Shown: one piece after another, positions 20,957 through 30,186 of the stretch
Layout: every line of letters begins with the position of its first letter
Numbering within the stretch: the first letter of the stretch is position 1
Source: Mesostigma viride
Lineage: Eukaryota; Streptophyta; Mesostigmatophyceae; Mesostigmatales; Mesostigmataceae
Length of the DNA stretch: 64,000 nt
Direction of reading: 5' to 3'
Assembly (NCBI GenBank): GCA_009746045.1
Contig: RPFO01000132.1
Span: 745,590-809,589 of the forward strand
Program-made: the position numbers and the translations under genes
The notes under the pieces: model-generated
What the model was told of the DNA's origin: nothing
The model's database searches: none
The model's input: only the letters and a program-made list of their open reading frames with translations

Positions 20957-21764
20957 TGTTTGGATTGGGAGAGGAGACTAATGGGTTTTACACAATGCCT
21001 TGTGCTTGGCCTTGCTACCCACACACCTTGCAGGTGCTGAAAGAAAGAGAGGTTGAAGACAATTTACGTGGAAGAATAAATGGCTTTATTAGAATATAAT
21101 AGTTGGAGAAGAGCTTGAATGGAGGTTGAATGGAGGTACCTGCCCTTAGGGGGCAGTTTCCTTTTATACCTTTTAGGCTAGGAAGGATGACATCAGCAAT
21201 GACATCATCACAGAAGCTTGTAGAAACATCCTAGCATATTCCTAGCATATTCCCAGCATATTCTCAGTATATTCCAGGAATATTCCTGGCATATTCTTAG
21301 AACATTCCTAGAACATTCTAGACATGATCCAATGAGCTGGCATAATAGCTAGATGCCAAGTGTCTACATAATAATGTGCCACATAACATGATTAATAAAG
21401 TGACACATCTCTTCTCCTTGGAGTGACAAGTGTCATGCAATGAGTCTACCCACTTGTCATCATGTAAGTGATAACATGTGTCATCATGAGCTTCCAACAC
21501 TTGTCAGCTCATGGACCAAACACTTGTCCAATAGGCCATAGCACCACTTGTCAATCAAATACGTGATGCTACTAGGCTGACTCAGGGTACAAGTCATCCA
21601 TGTCCAAGTATAGGACTATGGCACATGAATATTGATCAGCTCATTGAGCCTGTTCCATCTAGCTCATCATAGCTATCAAATTCCCAGTCCATATGGAATA
21701 AATCCAACAAGAAACAAATCAGGCTGGGATATATTGTGGCCAGGTGGATATAATATCCCTAACA
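20957..21764 (-). repeat. 3' LTR of Copia element
   Basis: 808 bp. It contains runs of AGCATATTCC and GAACATTCTA units (21230-21330) and several ACTTGTC/GACAAGTG motifs (21420-21560). A 60-codon minus-strand frame here is duplicated in the other LTR and is not a gene. Confidence 0.92.
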
Positions 21765-23157
21765 CCCCCCTTAGCCACATGGGCACAATGCAAAAGATGA
21801 CTGGGTAGGTGGAATCTCAACACCCCCCTTAACCACATGCTCGTAGCATGCCGTCCAGTTGCTAGCATGGTGCAACTGAAAATGAAGATGCCGTCCTCAT
21901 GAAACGCTTGAAGCTCCAACATGCGGTCGTGAGCCGCACTACCGCCACTGATCCGTCTCCCCCCGGCAACGCGAATGAGTGTCCTACCATAGCAGCGACG
22001 CACTAGCTGCCCATCCTGGATGGCCGATACCCAACCCTTAGTTGGAAAAGGTGCTCTAGATGCTACATTCCCCCCTCACTCAAAGCGGCTGCCCATGGAC
22101 ACAATAGGGCCACACAGTCCCACACATACAATACGGCAACACATGCCAACAAAGAAAGTCCCTATGAGCTAACCCGAACGGTATAGAGGTAGGGTAACGG
22201 CAACAACACGTGCTGTACACACACGGAGCAACATAACATACGCCATCTCACAAATAAATGACACCAACATCACGTTTTACGCCAAATAAACGGGGTGAGC
22301 AAACAAACATATTGGCAACAAATGCCACACAAACAAGGGCAATACAACCTTCAACACAAACACAGTGGCCATAACAGATAAACGCGCTTCATAGCAAAGA
22401 AAACAGGACGTGCAAAACATTACCGCCACAAAGGCGAACACAAGTAACGATTACTTGGTCACGATTCACAAATCAGTGCCCGAGAGTAAACATTACGTCC
22501 GACATTACAGGCTATGCCGAAATGCACAGCCGAATTCGACACAAAGGACGTAAACATTTGCATACAAGCAATGCTCTCAGCACAAAACAAAATAACACAC
22601 GCGTCACAGGCACTTTACTTACGAAAACAAGTCGTAGACGACGATACAACGGCGCTTCACTACGCCGCAGACCAGTGCCACAAATAGCGTGCAAAAACTC
22701 TGGATATACACTCCAGGTACGTAGAAAACGTCTCGTGGGAACAATACCAAAATGCGTGGGCCATTGCCACTGAACGCATGGCAAAATAAACACATAATTG
22801 CTGGAAGAACACAAAGAAAGAACCAGAAACGCACGCTTACGGCGCCTCACAATTTCCAGCAAACACGACACAAAAGTCGACATACAAGTTCATTTCCCAC
22901 AGACAAAACATTAGGGCAACCTTGAGGAGTGGGGTCTGTGCATCCTGGGCGACAATTTCCAAGGGTCGTTGCAGCTAGCGCAATTGCAAATGCCATGGCC
23001 TGGCCGAACACCGTAAACTGACCGACGTGATACCTTGGCAGCATTTTGCAGTCGACTTGACCGTTGGTGCTTGACACTTTGGCTGACAGGTCGCTGTCCA
23101 CGTCGTTGTCGGCTCGCTCGAGGCCTCGCGCCAGCACCGGACTTGGCAGTCCAGGAC
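21765..23157. other. Noncoding internal part of Copia element
   Basis: Between the polypurine tract and the ORFs. Two C-runs (CACCCCCCTT near 21764 and 21820) repeat the polypurine context. No pol domain was found where integrase and reverse transcriptase would be expected. Confidence 0.6.
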
Positions 23158-23691
23158 TTAGAAAAATTTGCAGCTTGGTCGATTTCGCCCTCGCGCACGA
23201 ATTTGTTCCCCCTCAGTTAGGCTGGCAGCGTTCGAGCGCCGCGCCTTTGGTCTGGTCGCCGGACTTTGGTTACTAGCACCAGTATCACCTGGTATGCTGG
23301 CGGCGACAACGCGCTCCGCCTGCACTGGGCTGTTCTGGACCGCGGTTTCTGGAAGTACTTCAGCGTCTGACACGGACTTCTCCATTGCGCTGGAAACTTC
23401 TCGAATTGGCGTGAACTTCCACTGGGCCGGCGCAGAGTATATAAAGCCACGCAGTGTGCGAGTAATGCCCAGTAGGCCGCCCCCGATCCCGCATACACGG
23501 GCAAGCATGGCCAGTATGACCGTTAGGCCCACGGCCAGCCACTCCGCCGCGTGTCCCGAGGCACGTGAGATGCTGCGCTCGCTGCTCGCCATTTTCTGCC
23601 CTTGACAGGCAGCGTCGTTCTTGAAGCTCGTCGCCGACGATTTCAGCTCTGGGATGGCGTCCATCGCTGCGTCCGCACCGTGCGCGGGCAA
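23158..23691 (-). CDS. Copia element downstream ORF with hydrophobic segment
   Basis: 177 codons that take over, in another frame, where gag-protease ends. Residues 52-76 are strongly hydrophobic (WLAVGLTVILAMLARV), and the rest is Ala/Ser/Glu/Arg-rich. The sequence lies where Copia elements carry the pre-integrase/integrase region but shows no HHCC or DDE pattern. It may be the residue of an internal deletion that fused remote pieces of pol, or captured sequence. Confidence 0.35.
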   Translation of the reverse strand: MPAHGADAAMDAIPELKSSATSFKNDAACQGQKMASSERSISRASGHAAEWLAVGLTVILAMLARVCGIGGGLLGITRTLRGFIYSAPAQWKFTPIREVSSAMEKSVSDAEVLPETAVQNSPVQAERVVAASIPGDTGASNQSPATRPKARRSNAASLTEGEQIRARGRNRPSCKFF

Positions 23692-24587
23692 AAAGTAGGT
23701 GTTGTTCCTCGTCCGATGCTGCAGTGCCTGCTGTCCAGCACAGCAACCCGCTGGGCGAGGTCGACCTTGTGGCCATCCTTGACGAGCTGGCCGACTGATA
23801 GAAGTCGGGTGCTCAGCCTGGGAACGAGCAGCGCGTTTTGGAGGTGCACGTCCGCGTCCTGACCCGGCAGCTTCAGTTTGACAGTCCCGATGGCTGTCGC
23901 CTTCAGTTGGCCGCCTGAGCCGGCGATTTCCCTGTCATGAGGGTGCAGGCACACGAAGTCCGACGGGCATGGCGTCATGTGACAGCTCGCTGCGGAATCC
24001 AGCACCCAGCTGGTCGGTGCTTTCTTTTCATACTGCGTGAGTGCAGCAGCATCCGACGGCGATGGCGACTCGGCGATGGTGGCGAAGACGAAGCCGGACC
24101 GCTCCGCAGCCTCCTCGGTGATACGCGCCTCGCTGGCACCTGGTGAGTGCTCCTTTCTCGCTTGGTTCCGTCGCGTTGCCTTGTTCTTGCGTTCTTGCTT
24201 CAGCTCCGGATGCTTCTCCCAGCACTGGGTGTCCACGTGCCCGGCCTTCTTGCAGTAATTGCACCGCCTCTTTCCTCCACTTTTCTTCGTAGTAGTGTGG
24301 AAAACCTGGCCGTTAGGGGAGCCCTCCTTCTTTGCTTGAGCAGAACGCCTTCCGTGCAGTAGCTCCTCCGCCTCCAGCAGCGCAGTCTTGACCTCCTTTA
24401 GCGAATCCTCCTCTCCAGTTAGGACCTTGACCAGGTCACAATAGGCCGATGCTAAGGCCTTCAACACAGCCTTGATTTCTTCCCATTTCCTCAGAGACCG
24501 CCCATCAAACGTTGTGATGGACTTGCTTGTTGCCCGGAATTGCTTGTAGCACGCTTCCTTGGTAGCCATGGTGTCTTCAGTCGCCAA
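23643..24587 (-). CDS. gag-pro: Copia-type gag-protease
   Basis: 314 codons from 24587. It opens with a UBN2/Copia-type Gag start (ACYKQFRATSKSITTFDG), has a CCHC knuckle CNYCKKAGHVDTQCWEKH and then the Copia protease active site WVLDSAASCHMTP, followed by LLSVGQLVKDGHKVDL, typical of the Copia protease end. Gag packages the RNA and the protease matures it. The frame stops before any integrase. Confidence 0.85.
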   Translation of the reverse strand: MATEDTMATKEACYKQFRATSKSITTFDGRSLRKWEEIKAVLKALASAYCDLVKVLTGEEDSLKEVKTALLEAEELLHGRRSAQAKKEGSPNGQVFHTTTKKSGGKRRCNYCKKAGHVDTQCWEKHPELKQERKNKATRRNQARKEHSPGASEARITEEAAERSGFVFATIAESPSPSDAAALTQYEKKAPTSWVLDSAASCHMTPCPSDFVCLHPHDREIAGSGGQLKATAIGTVKLKLPGQDADVHLQNALLVPRLSTRLLSVGQLVKDGHKVDLAQRVAVLDSRHCSIGRGTTPTFCPRTVRTQRWTPSQS

Positions 24588-24652
24588 TGGAACTGGATGT
24601 CTCTGGGTTCACAGTGGTCTTCTTGTTCCTCAGTAACAAACCTCCGATACCA

Positions 24653-25460
24653 TGTTTGGATTGGGAGAGGAGACTAATGGGTTTTACACAATGCCTTGTG
24701 CTTGGCCTTGCTACCCACACACCTTGCAGGTGCTGAAAGAAAGAGAGGTTGAAGACAATTTACGTGGAAGAATAAATGGCTTTATTAGAATATAATAGTT
24801 GGAGAAGAGCTTGAATGGAGGTTGAATGGAGGTACCTGCCCTTAGGGGGCAGTTTCCTTTTATACCTTTTAGGCTAGGAAGGATGACATCAGCAATGACA
24901 TCATCACAGAAGCTTGTAGAAACATCCTAGCATATTCCTAGCATATTCCCAGCATATTCTCAGTATATTCCAGGAATATTCCTGGCATATTCTTAGAACA
25001 TTCCTAGAACATTCTAGACATGATCCAATGAGCTGGCATAATAGCTAGATGCCAAGTGTCTACATAATAATGTGCCACATAACATGATTAATAAAGTGAC
25101 ACATCTCTTCTCCTTGGAGTGACAAGTGTCATGCAATGAGTCTACCCACTTGTCATCATGTAAGTGATAACATGTGTCATCATGAGCTTCCAACACTTGT
25201 CAGCTCATGGACCAAACACTTGTCCAATAGGCCATAGCACCACTTGTCAATCAAATACGTGATGCTACTAGGCTGACTCAGGGTACAAGTCATCCATGTC
25301 CAAGTATAGGACTATGGCACATGAATATTGATCAGCTCATTGAGCCTGTTCCATCTAGCTCATCATAGCTATCAAATTCCCAGTCCATATGGAATAAATC
25401 CAACAAGAAACAAATCAGGCTGGGATATATTGTGGCCAGGTGGATATAATATCCCTAACA
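24653..25460 (-). repeat. 5' LTR of Copia element
   Basis: 808 bp, matching the left LTR throughout. The primer-binding site lies immediately to its left (minus strand TGGTATCGGAGG). Confidence 0.92.
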
Positions 25461-26116
25461 GCAGTAGCAGCGGTAAAAGCGTTTACAGCGTCCAGGTCCT
25501 CAGCGCGCTCGATCCCGTTGATATGAGTCAAACAGTAGACGGTCCATACATTGACGACATTCATTTCGGAAGCATGGGTCATGCCTATTTCGGCAAACTG
25601 ATGAGCTATGAGCAAATCGGATTCGCGACTACGAGAGACCTCAATCGGATACAGCGAATGCCCTACAGTATTCATATCACGCGCACGTACTCCCCGTTGA
25701 CGGCCTGGGACGTCGGGCGGATCGACCAGCTGACCGAGAGTCACTGGAAAACGACCGCACCTTACCAGACGTGGGTAGTCGTCGGCGATGGTGGCGTGCC
25801 TCCTCTCACGCTAGGAATCAAGAACACAACGCCGTGGGCTTATCAACGGAAGCTGCCTATCTCGTGGAAAGTCAACGATGTTGCGCTAACCGATGCCATT
25901 GGTAGTTTCCAGCTTGACGTGGACGGGGGGTTACGCGGAGAGGACGCGGTCACGTGCGCATTGACGTCGGCGGATCATGGAAAGCTCGTGTCGGCCGATG
26001 TGACGATATACGACGACGCGACGATGACGACGTCCACTACCCAGCGGAAAATGGCAGTCATGGGCGTGGTGAAGACAGATCCGCTCGTCCCGGCAATACG
26101 GGCACCGAGCCGTTAA
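25461..26116 (+). pseudogene. Large surface/fibre-like protein, middle part
   Basis: Continues the frame of 20417 after the Copia element and target duplication. It codes beta-rich sequence (IDDIHFGSMGHAYFGKL, WDVGRIDQLTESHWKT) and ends at a TAA at 26114-26116. The next long frame (26151-28163) is shifted by one base and is open upstream of its first start, so a single-base indel near 26100 most likely splits one gene. An assembly error would look the same. Confidence 0.65.
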
Positions 26117-26150
26117 ATTCTTCTCGACGTCCGCGCCGGCCCGTATATGT

Positions 26151-28163
26151 GTGCAGATGTACGCGGATCATGCCACGGGATGGGGGGACAGCACACAGAC
26201 CCCGGCAAATTACGAGGTCTTTGTGGACTGGGTCAGTAAAGGTAATGTCACGGGAGCTGGAGTAGTGAGCTGTCTTCTCGACGACTCCACCAAGCGAGAG
26301 GTTCAGGTCGTCCCGCGGTTCGTGTGCCCGAGAGATTCTCCAAACATCACAGGAGAGAGTGTGACTGTCAGCGGGGCGGTCGTCACGTTCAGTAGCCTAG
26401 AGCGGTTTTCTCGGGACATTGCGACGACTCTGCAGCCGTCACATCATCAATACAGGTATACGCCTGTCTCGTCGAGTTTTCACGCGCTGTCTGTGGATAA
26501 TGTCTCGCCACCTGACAAATGCGTAGTGTTTACCGACGAAGAGATCGACGGCCCGTTCCTGATATGCTTCGAGCTCGTTGTACCGTCTGGTAGCGCATTC
26601 GTCTCGCTCTCGGACCACAACGACATAACTGGAAAGTACCACCCCGCTTTCACAGACGGTCATAACTGCTGGCGAAATCAGGGGACAGCCGACAACTGGT
26701 GGTCGGTGTGTGGCGTGAGTATAGACAAGACAGACGGAACGATCAGTCTGTATCAGAACCGGAAAGCGGCGACACAGTATACGTTAAACGCGACATGGGC
26801 TGGCAAGACGTATTTCTGGATCGCGTTCCGGCGACGATCTGACGGGGTCGTCGAGCGATACATCTCGTATTCCCCTCCCGATGGTCTGAGCGATATGACT
26901 AAGCTAGCGAATTCCACGACAGGCATTTTTACAACCTCGCCGACTGGGATCGTAGCGCCATACGCGCCTGGTCAAGTGAGGCTTGCTTTTCATCTGGACA
27001 GTGCCAATCAAGCGATCTACAACAAGTGCGAGTTGATCGATGATACGACAGACACCGAATTCGTTTCCTTGACTACCACGAACCCGACCGGTCTCTACCT
27101 TTCATCAGGCGACATGATTACTCTCACTCACAGGGGCACGTCGCCGCGTGAATGTAGCATATTAGGCAATTACATGACGTCGTCGCTTGTCCCCGGCGAA
27201 ACGAATCTCTACCGCGTGCAACTCGCGGCGTCAAAAGACAACGTCATCCACGCTGTTTGTGAATTCCCGTCATATAACCACGCGACACCGCTCACCAGTT
27301 ATTCGGTGAAAGTGTACGGGGTGCTTCCGGATCGCCCTATGATAAACCGGTTCGAGGTCCGTCTACTATACAATGACGCCTTACTATACCGCATCAACGA
27401 GCGATCTATCCAGCTGTCTAAGGGTCCGGACTGGGAGAGTGGGGTCTCGACGATCGGCCACGGGTTCGTGGGCGATATTCCGTATGTCCAGTTCTCTGTG
27501 TTGGTCTCAACTCCGTTTCGCTACGAATTCGGCCACCTGTTCACAGCGACGTTTGAAGTTCGATCTTCGTCGCTTGTTGGCGGCCCCGACGGGATTTTCA
27601 TGGACCTCTCGATGGCTCGTTTCTTCGGAGAGGGACCGACAGAAATCGGGCTAATAACGGCGCTAGACGAGTGCGCGTATACAGATGCGCGAGAGGCGAG
27701 GCGAGTTTCGTTTTCCATCCGCGGACTGCGGACCATCGCGTACGATTACATGCAGCCCGAGCTCTGGGAACTTGGTCCTCAGGGTGTTATGAGTTTCCGC
27801 GACGACAATGGGAATCTCGTCCCTCCCGCGACGACGCTAGACAGGTTCTACTGCCGCGTGCAGTTCACACACGGCGCGCCGCCCTTGCTGGAGATCGGGC
27901 ACCCGTACAGACTTCTCGCGAACGCTCTCGACTTCGTGTACCAGCCCGGGAGCTCGGGCAGACTCGTCGTCGGCCCATCGTGGCGTGTCGCGCCCGGATT
28001 CGATGAGATCGACGGAGTCTACGAAATACTGTTACGCGTCGACAAGACGCTCGGGTCCGGCAGCGCAGTCGCGTACATCAAGCCGCAAGTCGAGCACTGT
28101 CGCTCGAGATCAGGAGTGGCGGCGAGTGGAGAGATCTTCGCGGCGGTGACTTGGCTCGTTTAA
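26151..28163 (+). CDS. Large surface/fibre-like protein, 3' part with lectin-like region
   Basis: 670 codons counted from a GTG; the first ATG is at 26157. Residues about 120-250 (PFLICFELVVPSG, HNCWRNQGTADNWWSVCGVS, DGTISLYQNRK, YFWIAFRRRSDGVV) look like a concanavalin-A/SPRY-type beta sandwich. The remainder is long beta-rich repeats without recognised family. Host-receptor binding at the capsid surface is inferred from position at the head of the particle module and from the lectin-like look. Confidence 0.65.
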   Translation: MQMYADHATGWGDSTQTPANYEVFVDWVSKGNVTGAGVVSCLLDDSTKREVQVVPRFVCPRDSPNITGESVTVSGAVVTFSSLERFSRDIATTLQPSHHQYRYTPVSSSFHALSVDNVSPPDKCVVFTDEEIDGPFLICFELVVPSGSAFVSLSDHNDITGKYHPAFTDGHNCWRNQGTADNWWSVCGVSIDKTDGTISLYQNRKAATQYTLNATWAGKTYFWIAFRRRSDGVVERYISYSPPDGLSDMTKLANSTTGIFTTSPTGIVAPYAPGQVRLAFHLDSANQAIYNKCELIDDTTDTEFVSLTTTNPTGLYLSSGDMITLTHRGTSPRECSILGNYMTSSLVPGETNLYRVQLAASKDNVIHAVCEFPSYNHATPLTSYSVKVYGVLPDRPMINRFEVRLLYNDALLYRINERSIQLSKGPDWESGVSTIGHGFVGDIPYVQFSVLVSTPFRYEFGHLFTATFEVRSSSLVGGPDGIFMDLSMARFFGEGPTEIGLITALDECAYTDAREARRVSFSIRGLRTIAYDYMQPELWELGPQGVMSFRDDNGNLVPPATTLDRFYCRVQFTHGAPPLLEIGHPYRLLANALDFVYQPGSSGRLVVGPSWRVAPGFDEIDGVYEILLRVDKTLGSGSAVAYIKPQVEHCRSRSGVAASGEIFAAVTWLV

Positions 28164-28191
28164 AATCTATGCGATATGTCAAGGACGCACC

Positions 28192-28756
28192 ATGCCGCGA
28201 AAGACATCAAAACGACCAGCTAAGAAACCGTCCAAAGCCCCGCGCAAGGCCCGCGCGCCTTCGAAGAAGGCCGCAATGACCGCGCTGACGAACTCGATCG
28301 TCATTCATTCGCCTCACGTGACCCGTCCCGCGAAGAAGGGGAGAGTTGCCGAAGTACGCGGATTTAAGGACGTACGCCATGTTGTTGGCGGCTCTATCTG
28401 CGAACAGTCGCCCTGTTGTGTACCCACCGCTGTCCGCCTACGACCAACCGGCCTCCGTTCCGGCTCCAGAACCGGCTGCTGTCCTCGGCGCTGGGTCAGA
28501 CGAACCTCTCCGCGTAGAGATCGTGGGATCCGCGCCTCCGCCAGCTGCTAGAGAGCCCGTGGCGAGGACGCCGCCTCGTCCCAGAGTACGAGTCGCCAGT
28601 GTGACCGATAGAGTCAACTGCACGGTCCCTGGCTGCAAGAGTACGTTTATCGATGACCGGAGGTTGAATACTCATCTGCGAGACAAACATCACGTGACAG
28701 AAGGTGTCCCTGTTGGCGATAAAGGGGCTGGTCCGAGCTCGCGGATAAATTTCTAA
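28192..28756 (+). CDS. Basic protein with C2H2 zinc finger, apparently frameshifted
   Basis: The ATG at 28192 opens an extremely Lys/Arg/Pro-rich stretch (KRPAKKPSKAPRKARAP). From about 28346 the plausible protein moves to another frame: LPKYADLRTYAMLLAAL, a Pro/Ala linker, then a classical C2H2 finger CTVPGCKSTFIDDRRLNTHL with two terminal His (about 28618-28690), ending at 28756. The first frame goes on to 28551 but becomes Cys/Arg-rich nonsense. One base lost or gained near 28340 would explain this. A DNA-binding core or regulatory protein is inferred. Confidence 0.6.
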
Positions 28757-28776
28757 GCAGATCATAAACGTTTTCA

Positions 28777-29082
28777 GTGCGAATGGAGCTGTCAGACGCC
28801 GAAATGCTGCAGATCGCCCAGTGGATGATTTTGTACCCCGACGTCCCTCGCGAGTTTCTAGAGTCGGCGATGTTCTACTGCCGAAGTAAGCCACTGACCG
28901 GGAAGGAGAGGCGACAGCTTAAACGTAGCGCGCGGGGTCTCGCGGGTGGCGAGGGGAAGGTCGTGATCCACGGCAGGAACGATATAAAATCCGAGCTTAT
29001 AACAGAGAATGAGGGATCACGTACAGGAGTGTCGGACGCTGACCCTAAGGACCGAGAACAGGACAAGGGGCAGTCTTCATGA
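28777..29082 (+). CDS. Small hypothetical protein
   Basis: 101 codons, with ATGs at 28777 and 28783. The N-terminal half is probably helical (MELSDAEMLQIAQWMILYPD, REFLESAMFYC) and the C-terminal half is charged. It overlaps the start of the minor capsid gene by 74 bp. ATAAACGTTTTC lies just upstream (28765-28776), similar to ATAAACGTT upstream of 34824. Family not recognised. Confidence 0.55.
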   Translation: MRMELSDAEMLQIAQWMILYPDVPREFLESAMFYCRSKPLTGKERRQLKRSARGLAGGEGKVVIHGRNDIKSELITENEGSRTGVSDADPKDREQDKGQSS

Positions 29083-29866
29083 TCCTACATGGGACATCCC
29101 CGCTGGGTTGTTGGAGGACTACCATGACGTCGGGCTGACTCTCCTCACAATCCCATTCGAACAGACGCACATCAACCCAACCAACCGCTCGTTCGAGGTA
29201 GTGATGCAGACCGCCCACACTGTCTCGCTTCCACTTGGATCGTGGACGACGATCGAGAACAGACATAATATCGAGGCGGTCTTGCAGACCATTGACAGTT
29301 CTTTCGCGGTCACGTACGACCGCGCAAACAGTCTGTACACGTTCGCGGCTAGTTCGCCGTTCCAGCTACGAGTCGGCGAGTCGGTCGGGCGTGTCCTGGG
29401 ACTTGTTCCGGGCGTTCACGCCTCCAACGACCAACACGTGATCGTGAGCAACCGACCCGCTACAAACGGACGCCTGAGGGCTGTCTATGTGTACGCCGAC
29501 ATCGTGCGAGGGAACGTGGTGTCCGCGACTCATGGGGCTGTCTACGGGGGCTTACTGGCTTGTAGCCCCAATCTCAGTAAATTCCTCGAGCCGATCGTGT
29601 GGCAGGCGCAGACTCCGCTGTGGCAGCACATTCGCGATTCCCCGCGCGGGATCAGTCTCCGCCTGCTGGATGAGGACGACGTGCCGGTCCAGTTGTATAG
29701 TGACTGGGTCGTTCAGCTCAGTTTCCGGATCTCTCCACAAAAGGCGATGGGCGTCGAGTCGCGGAAGATCGCGAGCGTTCTGCGGTACATGGCGCTGGGC
29801 GGGGAAGTCCTGCCCGCCAGAAAGATATCTCAGCGTTCTACTATAAACTACGAAGAGGACGAATGA
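29009..29866 (+). CDS. Minor capsid (penton-like) protein
   Basis: 285 codons, intact. The pattern FAVTYDRANSLYTFAASSPF…RVLGLVPG followed by a C-terminal ISLRLLDEDDVPVQLYSDW block is the arrangement seen in penton/minor capsid proteins of PLVs, adintoviruses and related Bam-type viruses. It would form the pentameric vertices of the capsid around the major capsid hexons. It is placed two genes before the major capsid gene, as expected. Its ATG overlaps the preceding small gene, and its stop overlaps the ATG of the next (29863-29866). Confidence 0.75.
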   Translation: MRDHVQECRTLTLRTENRTRGSLHDPTWDIPAGLLEDYHDVGLTLLTIPFEQTHINPTNRSFEVVMQTAHTVSLPLGSWTTIENRHNIEAVLQTIDSSFAVTYDRANSLYTFAASSPFQLRVGESVGRVLGLVPGVHASNDQHVIVSNRPATNGRLRAVYVYADIVRGNVVSATHGAVYGGLLACSPNLSKFLEPIVWQAQTPLWQHIRDSPRGISLRLLDEDDVPVQLYSDWVVQLSFRISPQKAMGVESRKIASVLRYMALGGEVLPARKISQRSTINYEEDE

Positions 29867-30147
29867 GGCTCGATTTCGGAAAGGTTGTCAACACCGTGCG
29901 AAAGATCGGGCATGTAGCCGGCGACGCTATCAGGAAAGTGGGACATGGCGCGCGTCTCGTGAAAGCGGCCGCGGGTGCTGCCGATTCGGCTCTCGGGCAT
30001 GTCCCGAGCAAGTTGATCGAAGCGTCCCCTGTACTCGGGACTGCGTACCGTGTCGCGAAAACCGGACTGGACGCGCTGTCTTCCCTCGAGCGTAAGGTCG
30101 ACGCGCACAAGGCCGCAAACCCGCTCTTGGGACAGTTCCTCCACTAG
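29863..30147 (+). CDS. Small amphipathic basic protein
   Basis: 94 codons starting on the ATGA overlap with the minor capsid stop. It is made of amphipathic helices (VVNTVRKIGHVAGDAIRKVG, ARLVKAAAGAADSAL) rich in Ala, Lys and Val, with no Cys. Small cationic amphipathic proteins between penton and hexon genes recall membrane-active or cement proteins such as adenoviral pVI, but that is analogy only. It ends in TAG and is in the same frame as the major capsid gene, separated by that TAG and a second TAG. Confidence 0.6.
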   Translation: MRLDFGKVVNTVRKIGHVAGDAIRKVGHGARLVKAAAGAADSALGHVPSKLIEASPVLGTAYRVAKTGLDALSSLERKVDAHKAANPLLGQFLH

Positions 30148-30186
30148 CCAGATTTTTATCTAAGTTAGCTGGTATACAACGCTCTC

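Larger units (their letters stand above)
20957..25460 (-). mobile_element. Copia-type LTR retrotransposon inside a PLV gene
   Basis: 4,504 bp with two 808-bp LTRs (20957-21764 and 24653-25460) running TGTTTGG…CTAACA, bracketed by a perfect GCAGT duplication (20952-20956, 25461-25465). Minus-strand orientation is shown by the primer site TGGTATCGGAGG next to the right LTR and an AAGGGGGTG polypurine tract next to the left LTR. It encodes gag-protease only. Integrase and reverse transcriptase are missing, so it would need proteins from a relative. The LTRs look practically identical, so the insertion is recent. Confidence 0.92.

Noticed and set aside
21318-21500. 60-codon ORF, duplicated at 25014-25196
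   Set aside because: Lies within both Copia LTRs and shows no domain; duplication reflects the LTR pair.
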